A DNA stretch of 64,000 nt, from positions 1,984,001 to 2,048,000 of the forward strand of contig NZ_CP074572.1 in NCBI RefSeq assembly GCF_018394335.1. Reading direction: 5' to 3'. Numbering within the stretch: the first letter of the stretch is position 1; the number at the start of each line of letters is the position of its first letter. Shown piece after piece: positions 47,520 through 56,889 of the stretch. Below the pieces are notes generated by a model. It did not search any database and was not told the origin of the DNA. It was given only the letters and a program-made list of their open reading frames with translations. The translations under genes were made by a program, and so were the position numbers. Source of the DNA: Shewanella dokdonensis (GTDB taxonomy: Bacteria > Pseudomonadota > Gammaproteobacteria > Enterobacterales > Shewanellaceae).

Positions 47520-48402
47520 ATGATGACAAATATTGCGCGCTTGATGGCAACGCTTGCGCCCAAGAGCGGCACCTTTGCTACCGCTATCCCCGGGATCCGC
47601 ATTTTCCGTGCAGACAGTTATCGCAGTCGGCGGCCGATGTACTACTGGCAAGGGATTATGATTGTGGGACAAGGGCGCAAGCGACTGTTTATTGAAGATA
47701 AAGTGCTGGAGTATAACCCCCAGCAACCGTTAGTAATGACAGTGCCCATGCCGCTGGAGTGCGAGACTTTTGCGTCAAGTGATGAGCCAACACTGGTGAT
47801 GATGGTGGATATCGAACCACAGCAATTAAGCCGCGTGATCCAGCAGCTCAATCAGCATTATCAGTTACCGTTTACTCAGGAGCGGGGGCGTCAACCCGGT
47901 TTTTCTGGCCCAGAGCAGTGAGTTGTTGAGCTGCTGCATTGAACGACTGCTATGTGCTTTGCAGTCACCACTGGAAGCCGCCGTTTTGGGCGATGGCATA
48001 ATGCGGGAGCTGTTGTTTCGTATTTTACTGAGTGAGAATGCCGCACCATTGTACGCTTTGGCTTCGGCGCACAGCCGTTTGGCACGGATCGACAAGGCGT
48101 TGCAATTTATGCATCGACACTACAGCGATACGGTTGAAGTGGAGCATCTAGCCGAGTTGGTGAATATGAGCAGTTCTGCGTTTCATCGCTGTTTCCGCGA
48201 AGTCACCGCTTCATCGCCCATCCAATATCTGAAAAAGTTGCGTTTAAATCGGGCGCGGGAACTGTTGCTGCAAGGCATGCGGGTGAAGCAGGCCGCCTCC
48301 GGTGTGGGTTACGAAAGTGCGGCACAATTTAGCCGCGAATTTAAACGCTATTTCAATCAGAGTCCTGGCAGTTACGCCAGGACTGCGGAAGAGTTTCAGT
48401 AA
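47520..48402 (+). CDS. yqhC: AraC-family regulator, YqhC-like (one frameshift)
   Basis: Transcription regulator of 293 residues when repaired. The N-terminal cupin-like domain (residues 1-120) includes YYWQGIMIVGQGRKR. The C-terminal AraC domain has two helix-turn-helices (VEHLAELVNMSSSAFHRCF and VKQAASGVGYESAAQFSREF). The frame needs one base removed near 47895-47900 (CCCGG), after which VFLAQSSELLSCC joins the halves. It is divergent from yqhD, which it probably activates in response to aldehydes. Confidence 0.85.
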
Positions 48403-50020
48403 GCTGACAAGCGATTAGCCTGTGTGGTGGTATCTCGCTGGTCAGCGATAGCCCAGATGCTATCTGCTGGGCCAGTCAGCGCTCGTTGTCGCGTGAGCCG
48501 GGCACTGTAAAGAAAGCCGAAGGCGAATATCAGTGCCATTAAATCGACCATCAAGGTTGCTAAAGTGTGTGGTGCCCAGATGCCTAATGATGGGGTAAAG
48601 GTGGCCAGTATGGATGTCACGGGTATCGCAATACAGGCCAATGCCCCCAAGCGCAGCAGATGAATGGCCGCTCGGGCTGCCCCACGCCAGAAGCTATAGA
48701 GCACGGCGGCAAGAAAACACAGATAGTAACACCACAGGTAACCGTAATTGATGTTAGCAACCCACGGATACAACCATTTCCCCGCCAGCATGGTTATTGC
48801 TACGGCTACCATTGAGCCAAGACAACAGCCGACCGTGGCCGCCGCCATCAGGCGTACTTTGCGCGGTTGTTGTGGTAATTCAGCCCCTTTTGCTGCTGAC
48901 GGCGTTTTTCCAACCAGAGCAGATTGCCGCTGTAAAACAACATGGCACCGCTGAGCCCCATAAAGAAGTAGAGCCAACGTCCTGGCATGCCGCCAAAACT
49001 ACCAAAGTGCAGTCCGAAAAATGTCGCCACGATACGTCCCCAGGTGCCACCTTCTGTCGGTGAGAAAGTGCTGAATTGGGTTGCCAACGAATAGGGCTGC
49101 ATGAATAAAAAGTCGGCGAGCGGTCCGCGCATCAACGCTTGCTCACTGTACATCTCGATTCTCGCCACCGGACGCGGGGTATCTAAACCGATAAACATCA
49201 GCGAACGTGCTTCATGTCCTGGTGCATGTTGGTTAGCCGTGGCAATAATTTCACTGAGTGGCGGTAAATGGGAGATATTGAGCGGCTGTGCTAACGGCGC
49301 GCCGCGCATGATATCGGGCGGGTTATCGTAAACGAACTTACCCAATGCATCGTAAAAGACATCGTGAAAGGCAAACACTACCACAGTGACTGCAATCACG
49401 ATATGAAATGGCAGCGCTGTAATCCCTAACAGATTATGACTGTCCAGCCAGAAACGGCTCGGCCCCTTCTTTTGCCGCAATGCAAACAGGGTTTTAACCA
49501 AGGTTGGCAGTAAGAAGATAACGCCGGAAACCAGAGCCATGAAATACAGTACAGACGCCACTCCCATCACCGAAATTCCTAGTCGGGTATGGGGAATTCC
49601 AGCGGTTCGGTGCAGCAAATCGATCAATAAACCGAGTTGGCTTGGCTGCACTTGTTGAGTCAACAGCTGACCATTTTCATCCAGTGTTGCTTGCCATTGC
49701 TGCGTATCTAGATTGAGTCTGCGGCCACCACCACGGCTGTACCATGTCAGCGGGGCGTACATGTCGTCATTGAGATGCAGCGTGAAGCCTTTAGCGATTT
49801 CTGGATGTTGTGCCAACGCTAGCTGTAACAGTCTATCTGCCTGCGCTGTGGGGATTTGGGGTAACACATGGCTTGGCGGTGATGCCCAAGCTGACAGCTG
49901 GGGTTTAAACATGGTCAGCGCCCCAGCGAAGAAGCAGATAAACAACAATATGCCAGCGGTAATGCCGGTCCAAAGATGTACTTTCTGATAGATCCTCAGA
50001 ATATCACTGCGGATTTGCAT
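48396..50020 (-). CDS. PepSY-associated membrane protein (one frameshift)
   Basis: Membrane protein of 541 residues when repaired, of the PepSY_TM type linked to iron-siderophore uptake. It begins YQKVHLWTGITAGILLFICF, has periplasmic PepSY-like regions, a conserved SHNLLGI near residue 198 and several further helices. The frame breaks at CCCC 48884-48887; one base joins RRQQQKG to AELPQQPRKVRL. Some members reduce ferric siderophores. It is the third gene of a Fur-box operon. Confidence 0.82.
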
Positions 50021-50023
50021 GGT

Positions 50024-50305
50024 TTACCTCAACAAAAACAGCAGGCCCCAGGCCAGCAGGTTGGCACCACCAAGCCACAAGAGTGCTTGGCGAGTGGAGT
50101 GGAATAAATACACTAAGCTGAGCAGGCATAACCAGAGGAAGGTTAACAGCCACATGTTGAATTGGTTTTTGTCCTGGGCGTCAATGCCACCTGGGCCGAA
50201 CCACGCGAACCAACCGGTCAGCGCCAGTGCCAAACTGAATCCGAGCAACAAACCACAGACCGTTTTGCCAAACCAGTCAGGGCGGATCTTACTGCGTTCA
50301 CTCAT
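50024..50305 (-). CDS. Small membrane protein (DUF3649-like)
   Basis: Protein of 93 residues starting at ATG 50305. It has a basic N-terminus (MSERSKIRPDW) and three hydrophobic segments, with WFAWFGPGGIDAQDKNQF between the first two. It resembles the DUF3649 proteins found beside PepSY and siderophore genes; this assignment is moderate. It overlaps the upstream gene by 4 bases and lies 3 bases before the PepSY gene. Confidence 0.65.
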   Translation of the reverse strand: MSERSKIRPDWFGKTVCGLLLGFSLALALTGWFAWFGPGGIDAQDKNQFNMWLLTFLWLCLLSLVYLFHSTRQALLWLGGANLLAWGLLFLLR

Positions 50306-50565
50306 TTCAACGGGCTCCCGCGTAACAGCGATAAAAAGGGCAACCATCCCAGTAAACTGCCTAGTAGCAACAGCCATAGGAAACATGCCGCAGCGGTACT
50401 CAGTAACAGGTTCCAGCCAGCTAAAGCTGCCAGTAGCAGTACATAGGACAGGTAACGATAAGGGGCGATAGGCAATGATTCGCGTAACAACGCTTGTTGT
50501 TTACTGCTCAAATACAGCAACAGCGTTGCTGCCAACATGGTAAGAGTTAAAGCGGCATACCACAT
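50302..50565 (-). CDS. Small membrane protein (DUF3325-like)
   Basis: Protein of 87 residues with three hydrophobic segments (MWYAALTLTMLAATLLLYLS, YLSYVLLLAALAGWNLLL, AACFLWLLLLGSLLGW). By position and character it resembles DUF3325 proteins, which accompany PepSY and DUF3649 genes in iron-uptake operons. It is the first gene after the Fur box. Confidence 0.6.
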   Translation of the reverse strand: MWYAALTLTMLAATLLLYLSSKQQALLRESLPIAPYRYLSYVLLLAALAGWNLLLSTAAACFLWLLLLGSLLGWLPFLSLLRGSPLK

Positions 50566-50645
50566 GAAAATTCCTTATTGTGCGGGCACCAGCAAGTTGA
50601 GGATGGCGGAATGAGCGAAAAGTAACACAATTTGAATCAATGTTA

Positions 50646-50664
50646 AATGATATCTATTATCATT
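50646..50664. promoter_or_regulatory. Fur box upstream of the PepSY operon
   Basis: AATGATATCTATTATCATT, a strong match to the Fur consensus, 81 bases before the first gene of the operon. It predicts induction when iron is scarce. Confidence 0.78.
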
Positions 50665-50784
50665 TGTGTTACCAAATGCGCTAATTGTGATGTGGTGCAG
50701 CAATAAAGGATGACAATTGGGGTTGGCTAGACAAATTGGCCGTTGTCAGTCGCCATCGGCCAATGTTGCATGAGGGCTTGGCGC

Positions 50785-51096
50785 TTACCAGCGGCTGTCG
50801 CGTTCACAAGGGATGCCATCATGGTCGCCATCCATTTTGACATTGGGACAGTGACGCAGAAAAAATTCGGCTTCGGCCCGTGAACGCATTTGTGAACAGT
50901 ACTGGCGCCCATCGCATTTAAACTGCGGCGTTTCCGACATCCGCTCGCCATATGCCGGCAGTCGGCTGTTGGCCTCCTCGATGGCTGTTTGTTGCCACTG
51001 TGGTGTTGGCGTAACATTCGCTTGATGGCCAGCAAAGCGTTGCCAGATCATCCAGCAGGCGTAGGCAAAAATCAGATATATCAGCAGCCGTTTCAC
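50785..51096 (-). CDS. Excalibur calcium-binding domain protein
   Basis: Membrane-anchored protein of 103 residues. It has one N-terminal helix (LLIYLIFAYACWMIW) and a C-terminal excalibur motif DGDHDGIPCERDS, in which the DxDxDG loop binds calcium and the Cys pairs with another Cys (FLRHCPNVKM). Further Cys are in KCDGRQYCSQM. Such domains occur in envelope proteins and nucleases; no catalytic part is seen here. Confidence 0.83.
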   Translation of the reverse strand: MKRLLIYLIFAYACWMIWQRFAGHQANVTPTPQWQQTAIEEANSRLPAYGERMSETPQFKCDGRQYCSQMRSRAEAEFFLRHCPNVKMDGDHDGIPCERDSRW

Positions 51097-51234
51097 TATT
51101 TCTCTCCATGTGACAGTGAAAACTCATGTAACACTAGCTTAACACCTGTTGAAAAATATCCAATGTCGGTACAAAAGGTTTGCCAGCGAGGCTAGCTTGG
51201 GTATGCTGCTTGCCGTGACGTGAGGAGGTCAGCA

Positions 51235-52101
51235 ATGGAGCAAATCGCATTAGTGTTGGAAGGCGGCGGACTGCGGGCAATGTATACCGCGGGGGTACTG
51301 GATAGTTTTTTGGCCGAGGGGCTGACGTTTCCGTATCTGGTCGGGGTCTCGGCTGGCGCGATTTATCCGGCATCCTATCTGTCGCGACAGGCCGGCCGTA
51401 ACCTGCAGATCCAACAAGATTTCCTTAATGATAAGCGCTACATGGGGCTGAGCCATTGGCTGCGCGGCGGCAACTACATCAACGTGGATTTTGCCTACCG
51501 CCGCATGGCTAATGAGCTGGTGCCATTTGATTTTGATACCTTTCTCAATAGTGGTGCAGAGTTCAAGATCGGCGCATTTAACTGCCTGACCGGAAACACC
51601 GAATTTTTTGGTATGGCGGATTTCCACAGTCATCAACAGCTGCTGGATATCTTGATTGCGTCCTCCAGCTTGCCGTTTATATCGCCGCCGATGTGGCTCA
51701 ATAATATCCCGTATCTGGATGGTGGTATTGCCGCAGCCATTCCGTTGCAACAGGCGCAGGCCGATGGTTTTCGCAAACAGCTAGTGATCCTGACCCAGGA
51801 TGCCGCATACCGTAAATCTCCCTTTAAGCCTGCGTGGCTGGCAAAACGAGTTTATCGACGCTATCCCGCTGTTGCTCAGGCGTTATTGGTGCGGCATCAA
51901 CGCTATAACCAAGCATTGTTGCAGTTGCAGCAAGCGGTACAACTGGGCACGGCATTGGTGATCCAGCCTAAGGCACCGCTGGGACTGTCACGGCTGGAGC
52001 GCGATATTGATAAAGTAGCGGCGGTTTATCGCTTGGGGCTGAGCGATGGCGCAGCACAACTACCACGTGTCCGTGAATTTCTGCAACATACTGTTGCTTA
52101 A
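51235..52101 (+). CDS. Patatin-like phospholipase
   Basis: Lipid acyl hydrolase of 288 residues, YjjU-like. The oxyanion loop LEGGGLRAMYTAGVLD is near residues 9-24, the nucleophile Ser is in GVSAG near 44, and the catalytic Asp is in DGGIAAAIP near 162. ATG 51235 follows GAGGAGG, stronger than the upstream start. The substrate is unknown. It lies just before the PfkB-type gene. Confidence 0.88.
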   Translation: MEQIALVLEGGGLRAMYTAGVLDSFLAEGLTFPYLVGVSAGAIYPASYLSRQAGRNLQIQQDFLNDKRYMGLSHWLRGGNYINVDFAYRRMANELVPFDFDTFLNSGAEFKIGAFNCLTGNTEFFGMADFHSHQQLLDILIASSSLPFISPPMWLNNIPYLDGGIAAAIPLQQAQADGFRKQLVILTQDAAYRKSPFKPAWLAKRVYRRYPAVAQALLVRHQRYNQALLQLQQAVQLGTALVIQPKAPLGLSRLERDIDKVAAVYRLGLSDGAAQLPRVREFLQHTVA

Positions 52102-52119
52102 GTGTTTCTTGGGGAAAAT

Positions 52120-52971
52120 ATGGCCAATATTCTGCTTATAGCCAATCTTAACTGTGACCGTCTCTTGTTGTTGAACAAGCCATTACGCACTGGCGGACGT
52201 TTTCATTATCAAGATGGGGGCCGTCGTCTTGGCGGTGGCGGTGCCAATACCGGGATCGGCTTGGAATGGGCGGGCCATAAAGTCGCATTAGTGAGTCAGG
52301 TCGGTCGCGACGAGTTGGGTGATTGGGTCTTGGCCGAGGCGGGAATGCAGGGACTGGATTGCCGTCGGGTGCAGCGGCATGAGGGCAGCACCAGTGAGAT
52401 CTTGCTGGTAATGACGCCAGATGGCGAACGCACCATTATCCGGCCACAACGGCCAACATTTCAGTTAGCAACGCCGCCACGTTGGCAAGACTGGGATGCG
52501 CTATATCTCAACACCTCCGCAGAAGGCGCCGTCAGTTGGGCGCGAACAGCGCTGGCGCACACACTGGTTGTAGCGCAACTGGCGAAGGATGAGCGGCAGC
52601 GTCCCTGCCATGTACTGTTGTCGTCTCATTCTGATATGCATGAGCGCACCTCATTAGATTACTGGCAGTTTGCCCGGCAGATTGCGGGGGATGAACTGCG
52701 CTATTTTATTGTGACCGAAGGCGAACAGGGCGCGCGGCTATACAGTGCTGCGGGAGAAACACTGATCCCGGCCGTTGCTGCGGCGGTGGTGGACACCACT
52801 GGCGCTGGTGATGTTTATGCGGCGGGACTGATCCACGGTTTATTGTCGGGGTTGGAGATTACGGCGGCAATGTGCGAAGCCGCGGTTTGGGGCGCATATG
52901 CCGTGGCATCGGAGACCTCAGTTCCTGGCCCTGCGTTACGACAATATTTGCAGGATGACAAGCATCGCTGA
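52120..52971 (+). CDS. PfkB-family carbohydrate kinase
   Basis: Ribokinase-like sugar kinase of 283 residues from ATG 52120. The N-terminal signature is GGRRLGGGGANTGIGLEWAG, and the C-terminal signature VDTTGAGDVYAAGLIHG carries the catalytic Asp and anion hole. The sugar cannot be told; several PfkB members phosphorylate fructose phosphates, ribose or nucleosides. It follows the patatin gene closely. Confidence 0.85.
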   Translation: MANILLIANLNCDRLLLLNKPLRTGGRFHYQDGGRRLGGGGANTGIGLEWAGHKVALVSQVGRDELGDWVLAEAGMQGLDCRRVQRHEGSTSEILLVMTPDGERTIIRPQRPTFQLATPPRWQDWDALYLNTSAEGAVSWARTALAHTLVVAQLAKDERQRPCHVLLSSHSDMHERTSLDYWQFARQIAGDELRYFIVTEGEQGARLYSAAGETLIPAVAAAVVDTTGAGDVYAAGLIHGLLSGLEITAAMCEAAVWGAYAVASETSVPGPALRQYLQDDKHR

Positions 52972-52992
52972 TGTCACAAAAACACTATACAG

Positions 52993-53010
52993 GCGTCATG
53001 TCGCTGTCAT
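52993..53010 (+). promoter_or_regulatory. Pho box 1
   Basis: GCGTCAT-GTCG-CTGTCAT: two 7-base PhoB half sites with the standard 4-base gap, the first with one mismatch region. A -10-like TAGCAT follows 10 bases after the box, as expected for PhoB-activated promoters. Confidence 0.6.
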
Positions 53011-53093
53011 GCAGTCCCCATAGCATACCCTGCGAGTGTTGATGCAATTGTCTGCATACTCTCCCTTCATTCTTCCTTTTTAAGTGTTTTTTT

Positions 53094-53121
53094 GCCCTGC
53101 ATGATGCAGGGCTTTGTTTTT
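53094..53121 (+). terminator. Terminator of Pho unit 1
   Basis: GCCCTGCAT and ATGCAGGGC pair, followed by a T-rich end (TTTGTTTTT). Confidence 0.75.
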
Positions 53122-53139
53122 CTGTCATACGCCTGTCAT
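53122..53139 (+). promoter_or_regulatory. Pho box 2
   Basis: CTGTCAT-ACGC-CTGTCAT: two identical consensus PhoB half sites with a 4-base gap. It starts right after the terminator of unit 1. A weak -10 (TTTAATAG region) lies just downstream. Confidence 0.72.
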
Positions 53140-53217
53140 GCCTTTAATAGATGATGGTCAACGTAACCTTCGTTTGCTGCAACTACGAGGTTCGCTCATT
53201 TGCTGGTTATTCCTTTC

Positions 53218-53243
53218 ACCCCGTTCCCCAACGGGGTTTTTTA
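53218..53243 (+). terminator. Terminator of Pho unit 2
   Basis: ACCCCGTT and AACGGGGT form a stem, followed by TTTTTT. Confidence 0.85.
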
Positions 53244-53332
53244 TGCCGCATTTACCGGGTGTTGCTGGTAGCTAATAAGTAACGTCTATGGTAAAAACAA
53301 CACATTAAGTATTGGTTCATCAAGGTGTTAAG

Positions 53333-54052
53333 ATGTCAGTAAGTGCATTGCCGCCACATCAGCTCTGTGGCCTTTTTGCCGGTGACAACCTAGTGTTTCG
53401 TGAAGGATTGCCAAGTGGTATTGACGCTAAAAAACCGCAGCCGTTATTGCAGGTCGGTTATGCCGGTGTGCTGCATGATGCACAAGCCGATGCCAAAAAC
53501 CATGGCGGTGCTGACAGAGTCTTGCACCATTTCCCACAACAACATTATCAGCGTTATCAACAGTTGGGATTAGTCGATGCGACGAGAGCCGCCCCGGCTA
53601 TGGGCGAGAATATTTCATCCTTGGGGTTGAGTGAGCAGGATCTGTTCATTGGCGATATTGTTGCCATCGGTGCCGTGCGCCTCCAGGTAACGCAACCGCG
53701 TTCGCCCTGTTTTAAACTCAATGTGCAGTTCCAGCAGCCGAGTTTTTCTCAGACCATGCAAGATAGCGCCATGTGTGGTTGGTTTTACCGAGTTCTGGAT
53801 GAGGGCTGCATCCGGCCACAGGATCAACTGCGATTACTGGAGCGGCGCTCTGCTATCAGCCTGGCACAGGCAATGGCATTATATTTTGCACCACACTATG
53901 ATGCCGCTGCTTACGAAACCTTGCTGGCCGCCGAAGGTCTTGCCGCCGATTGGCAGCGTAATCTGCAAAAACGCTTGAATAGCGGGGTTGTGGAAGACTG
54001 GCGCAAGCGCTTGCATGGTCCAGCACAATTACAAAATTTACAGGGAAATTAA
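53333..54052 (+). CDS. MOSC domain protein, YiiM-like
   Basis: Protein of 239 residues from ATG 53333. The MOSC domain binds molybdenum cofactor through a conserved Cys, here in TQPRSPCFKL near residue 127, with KNHGGADRVLHHFP and GENISSLGL typical of the YiiM group. A 3-alpha C-terminal domain follows. YiiM-type enzymes reduce N-hydroxylated bases and related compounds. A link to phosphate starvation is possible only by position. Confidence 0.87.
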   Translation: MSVSALPPHQLCGLFAGDNLVFREGLPSGIDAKKPQPLLQVGYAGVLHDAQADAKNHGGADRVLHHFPQQHYQRYQQLGLVDATRAAPAMGENISSLGLSEQDLFIGDIVAIGAVRLQVTQPRSPCFKLNVQFQQPSFSQTMQDSAMCGWFYRVLDEGCIRPQDQLRLLERRSAISLAQAMALYFAPHYDAAAYETLLAAEGLAADWQRNLQKRLNSGVVEDWRKRLHGPAQLQNLQGN

Positions 54053-54058
54053 GCCAAT

Positions 54059-54403
54059 ATGTACGAATTACCAAAACAGGAACGTGATATGGGAATGCTG
54101 GTACATCTGGCAACGTTTGCCGGTTATCTGATCCCCTTTGGTAATATTCTGGGGCCACTTATTGTGTGGCTGATGAAACGGGAAGACTCAGCTTTTGTGG
54201 ATGCCTGTGGCCGTAATACCTTGAATTTTCAAATCAGCATGCTGATTTATTATGTCATTGCCGTTGTCTTGGCGTTCTTGCTGATAGGTTTCTTTCTGAT
54301 TGGACTCTTGGTGTTGTTGAACGTGATCTTTACCATTGTGGCCGCCATTAAAGCCAGCGAAGGCAAGGTTTACAAGTATCCATTAGCCATTGGCTTTTTG
54401 TAA
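54059..54403 (+). CDS. DUF4870 membrane protein
   Basis: Protein of 114 residues with three or four hydrophobic segments. The family pattern is visible: MLVHLATFAGYLIPFGNILGP, WLMKREDSAFVDACGRNTLNFQISM, and a conserved end KASEGKVYKYPLAIGFL. Function unknown. It is 6 bases downstream of the MOSC gene and convergent with the DUF1145 gene. Confidence 0.87.
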   Translation: MYELPKQERDMGMLVHLATFAGYLIPFGNILGPLIVWLMKREDSAFVDACGRNTLNFQISMLIYYVIAVVLAFLLIGFFLIGLLVLLNVIFTIVAAIKASEGKVYKYPLAIGFL

Positions 54404-54408
54404 CAGCG

Positions 54409-54702
54409 TCAGCGTCGGCGATGTTCGTCAGCATTGCGCTGTAGCAGTTGCTGACGATAGTCCAACAGTGCAAATACGCCAAAGACAAACGCGTTGATAT
54501 AGTCTTTTGCGCGCAGTGGCAACGCCTGACTGAACAGTGTATGAAAGAGCAGCGTCTGCACGCAGTGCATAATAGCGGTAACACCTAATAAGATATTGAG
54601 AATGATGGCAATCTTGCCATCAAACGGGTGTAGCAGGTTGAACAGCATCAGCAGCCATGCAAAGGCGGTGACCAGCTTGCCCATGAAAATACTTGCTTTC
54701 AT
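54409..54702 (-). CDS. DUF1145 membrane protein, YhhL-like
   Basis: Protein of 97 residues from ATG 54702, with three hydrophobic segments and a conserved LFNLLHPFDGKI near residue 20. It overlaps the rsmD stop by 4 bases. E. coli has the same neighbour pair (yhhF-yhhL). Function unknown. Confidence 0.85.
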   Translation of the reverse strand: MKASIFMGKLVTAFAWLLMLFNLLHPFDGKIAIILNILLGVTAIMHCVQTLLFHTLFSQALPLRAKDYINAFVFGVFALLDYRQQLLQRNADEHRRR

Positions 54703-55280
54703 GATGTCTGCTCCTGATAGCGATACAAACGATAACTGACCTGACCCGCCTGTTTTTCTTTGATGGGCTGCCATTGGGCGGGCACTTGCAAATCATGCAG
54801 CTCGGCTTCAACTTCCACATAAATCAGCGCGTCATCGTTGAGCCATCCTTGTTGCAACAGTGCCATGGTCTGCGCTGCCAGCCCTTTACGAAACGGCGGA
54901 TCGATAAACACAATATCAAAACGGCGATCAGCCGGGCGGCTCAGTAACTGTAAGGTATCACCAATAAGCACTTCCGCGTTGTCACATTTTAGTGTGGTCA
55001 AATTGGCTTTGAGTTGCTCCGCCGCACTGCGCTGCAATTCATGAATTCGGGCAAAGGCGGCATAGCGCGACAGCGCTTCTAATGAAAGCGCTCCACTACC
55101 GGCAAAACAATCAAGCACGCTGGCACCAGTAAGATAGCCACTGAGCCAGTTAAACAGGGTTTCCCTGACTCTGTCTGTTGTTGGGCGTAGCCCTTCCAGA
55201 TCCTGAATGGGTAGTTTGCGTGACCGCCATTGACCTGCAATGATCCTTACCTGACCGCTGCCCGGACGATTTCTGGCCAT
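54699..55280 (-). CDS. rsmD: 16S rRNA (guanine-966-N2)-methyltransferase
   Basis: Methyltransferase of 193 residues for G966 of 16S rRNA. It has the basic start SGQVRIIAGQWRSRKL, RPTTDRVRETLFNWL, SAM-binding VLDCFAGSGALSLEALSR near residue 60 and the catalytic FIDPPF near 127. It is divergent from ftsY, as in many gammaproteobacteria. Confidence 0.95.
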   Translation of the reverse strand: MARNRPGSGQVRIIAGQWRSRKLPIQDLEGLRPTTDRVRETLFNWLSGYLTGASVLDCFAGSGALSLEALSRYAAFARIHELQRSAAEQLKANLTTLKCDNAEVLIGDTLQLLSRPADRRFDIVFIDPPFRKGLAAQTMALLQQGWLNDDALIYVEVEAELHDLQVPAQWQPIKEKQAGQVSYRLYRYQEQTS

Positions 55281-55522
55281 GGTGCCCCCGTGATGTTGCC
55301 GACAGAAATAAAGTGGTAGACTGTACCGAATATTTTAAACCCCTTCATAATGCAGAGCATTAACAGCCAGTTAAGGCTGATGAGGGAGGAAAGCGTCGCT
55401 ATTCTATAACAAAGTTGCCGCCGAAGGCGAAAATGCTGGCAACCGGTAAATCCGCGACCACTGAACAGTGGCCCCTGAGGCTCCTGGAAACTCCCACCCA
55501 AGAGATTGAGCACCGAATACTG

Positions 55523-56887
55523 ATGGCAAAAAAAGGTTTATTTTCCTGGTTCCGTAAAGACACTGCGGCTGAAACCAAGCCAGAGCTAGAGGAATCTTCC
55601 TCCACAACAACGGCGACAGCAACCGCTGATACCGCCGCGGTTGAAGAAAGTGACAATAGCAGCGCTCCATTAGCAACAACTGTAGCGGCAGATGCAGCAG
55701 ACCAACAAACAGAGGCCGATACACCGGAGCATTCAGACAGCGAGCCTGCGCAGCAGGATTCGGATGATGTTGCTGCGGAGGAGGCTGAGGACACGCCTGC
55801 TGTTGATGCATTGGCAATCACCACCGCCGATGATGCCGTTGCTGTCACTAGCACCACAGACACTTCTGCTGATAACAGCATTGCCGCAACCGCTGATGCA
55901 GATGCAGATGCTGAAATGTTGGTCCCACAGCCAGAACCGCAGGCTAAACCTCACAAGGAAGGGCTGTTTGCCCGGCTGAAACGTGGGCTGATGCGCACCA
56001 GCGAGAATATCGGCAGTGGTTTTATCGGTTTGTTCCGTGGCAAGAAAATTGATGATGCGTTATTTGAAGAGCTGGAAGAACAACTGCTGATTGCCGATGT
56101 TGGTGTGGAAACCACCAGCAAGCTGATTACCAGCCTGACCGAACATGCCAACCGTAAACAGTTAAAAGATGCTGAAGCCCTATATAGCTTGATGCAGCAA
56201 GAGATGCTGGCAACGCTGGAACCTGTGAGCCAACCATTGGTGCCGGAAAATACCGCAGGGCCGTTTGTGATCCTGATGGTGGGAGTTAACGGCGTGGGTA
56301 AAACCACGACCATTGGCAAGCTGGCAAAACAGTACCAGCGCCAAGGCAAGTCCGTGATGCTGGCCGCGGGCGATACCTTCCGTGCCGCTGCTGTCGAACA
56401 ATTACAAGTCTGGGGCCAGCGGAATAATATCCCAGTGATTGCCCAGCATACAGGCGCCGACAGTGCCTCGGTATTGTTTGATGCGTTGCAGGCCGCTAAA
56501 TCCCGTAAAGTGGATGTACTGATCGCTGACACGGCAGGCCGTCTGCAAAATAAAGCGCATCTGATGGATGAACTGAAAAAAGTGGTGCGGGTGATGAAGA
56601 AACTGGATGAGGCCGCACCACATGAAATAATGCTCACATTGGATGCCAGCACTGGCCAGAATGCCATCAGTCAGGCGCAATTATTTCACGAAGCCGTGGG
56701 CGTATCTGGTATCACTATTAGCAAGCTGGATGGTACTGCCAAAGGCGGTGTAATCTTTGCCATTGCGGATAAATTTGCTATTCCTATCCGTTACATAGGG
56801 GTTGGCGAGCAGATTGATGATCTGCGAACCTTCAACGCTAAGGACTTTATCGATGCCCTGTTCAGTCAGGAGAAAACGGATAGCTGA
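55523..56887 (+). CDS. ftsY: Signal recognition particle receptor
   Basis: SRP receptor GTPase of 454 residues that docks ribosomes translating membrane proteins. I start it at ATG 55523 (MAKKGLFSWFRK), the conserved amphipathic start, and not at the longer frame from 55415. A long acidic Ala/Thr/Asp-rich A domain (residues 15-140) precedes the N domain (LFARLKRGLMRTSENIGSGF) and G domain: GVNGVGKTTTIGKLA, DTFRAAAVEQL, DTAGRLQN and TISKLDGTAKGG. It heads the ftsY-ftsE-ftsX group. Confidence 0.95.
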   Translation: MAKKGLFSWFRKDTAAETKPELEESSSTTTATATADTAAVEESDNSSAPLATTVAADAADQQTEADTPEHSDSEPAQQDSDDVAAEEAEDTPAVDALAITTADDAVAVTSTTDTSADNSIAATADADADAEMLVPQPEPQAKPHKEGLFARLKRGLMRTSENIGSGFIGLFRGKKIDDALFEELEEQLLIADVGVETTSKLITSLTEHANRKQLKDAEALYSLMQQEMLATLEPVSQPLVPENTAGPFVILMVGVNGVGKTTTIGKLAKQYQRQGKSVMLAAGDTFRAAAVEQLQVWGQRNNIPVIAQHTGADSASVLFDALQAAKSRKVDVLIADTAGRLQNKAHLMDELKKVVRVMKKLDEAAPHEIMLTLDASTGQNAISQAQLFHEAVGVSGITISKLDGTAKGGVIFAIADKFAIPIRYIGVGEQIDDLRTFNAKDFIDALFSQEKTDS

Positions 56888-56889
56888 GT

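Larger units (their letters stand above)
52972..53332. other. Intergenic region with two Pho-box/terminator units
   Basis: About 360 bases with two similar layouts in series: Pho box (52993-53010), about 85 bases, terminator (53094-53121), then at once a second Pho box (53122-53139), about 80 bases, and a terminator (53218-53243). The first unit has a 13-codon open frame from 53046; the second has a bulged hairpin (AACCTTCGT...ACGAGGTT). No normal gene fits. Confidence 0.55.
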
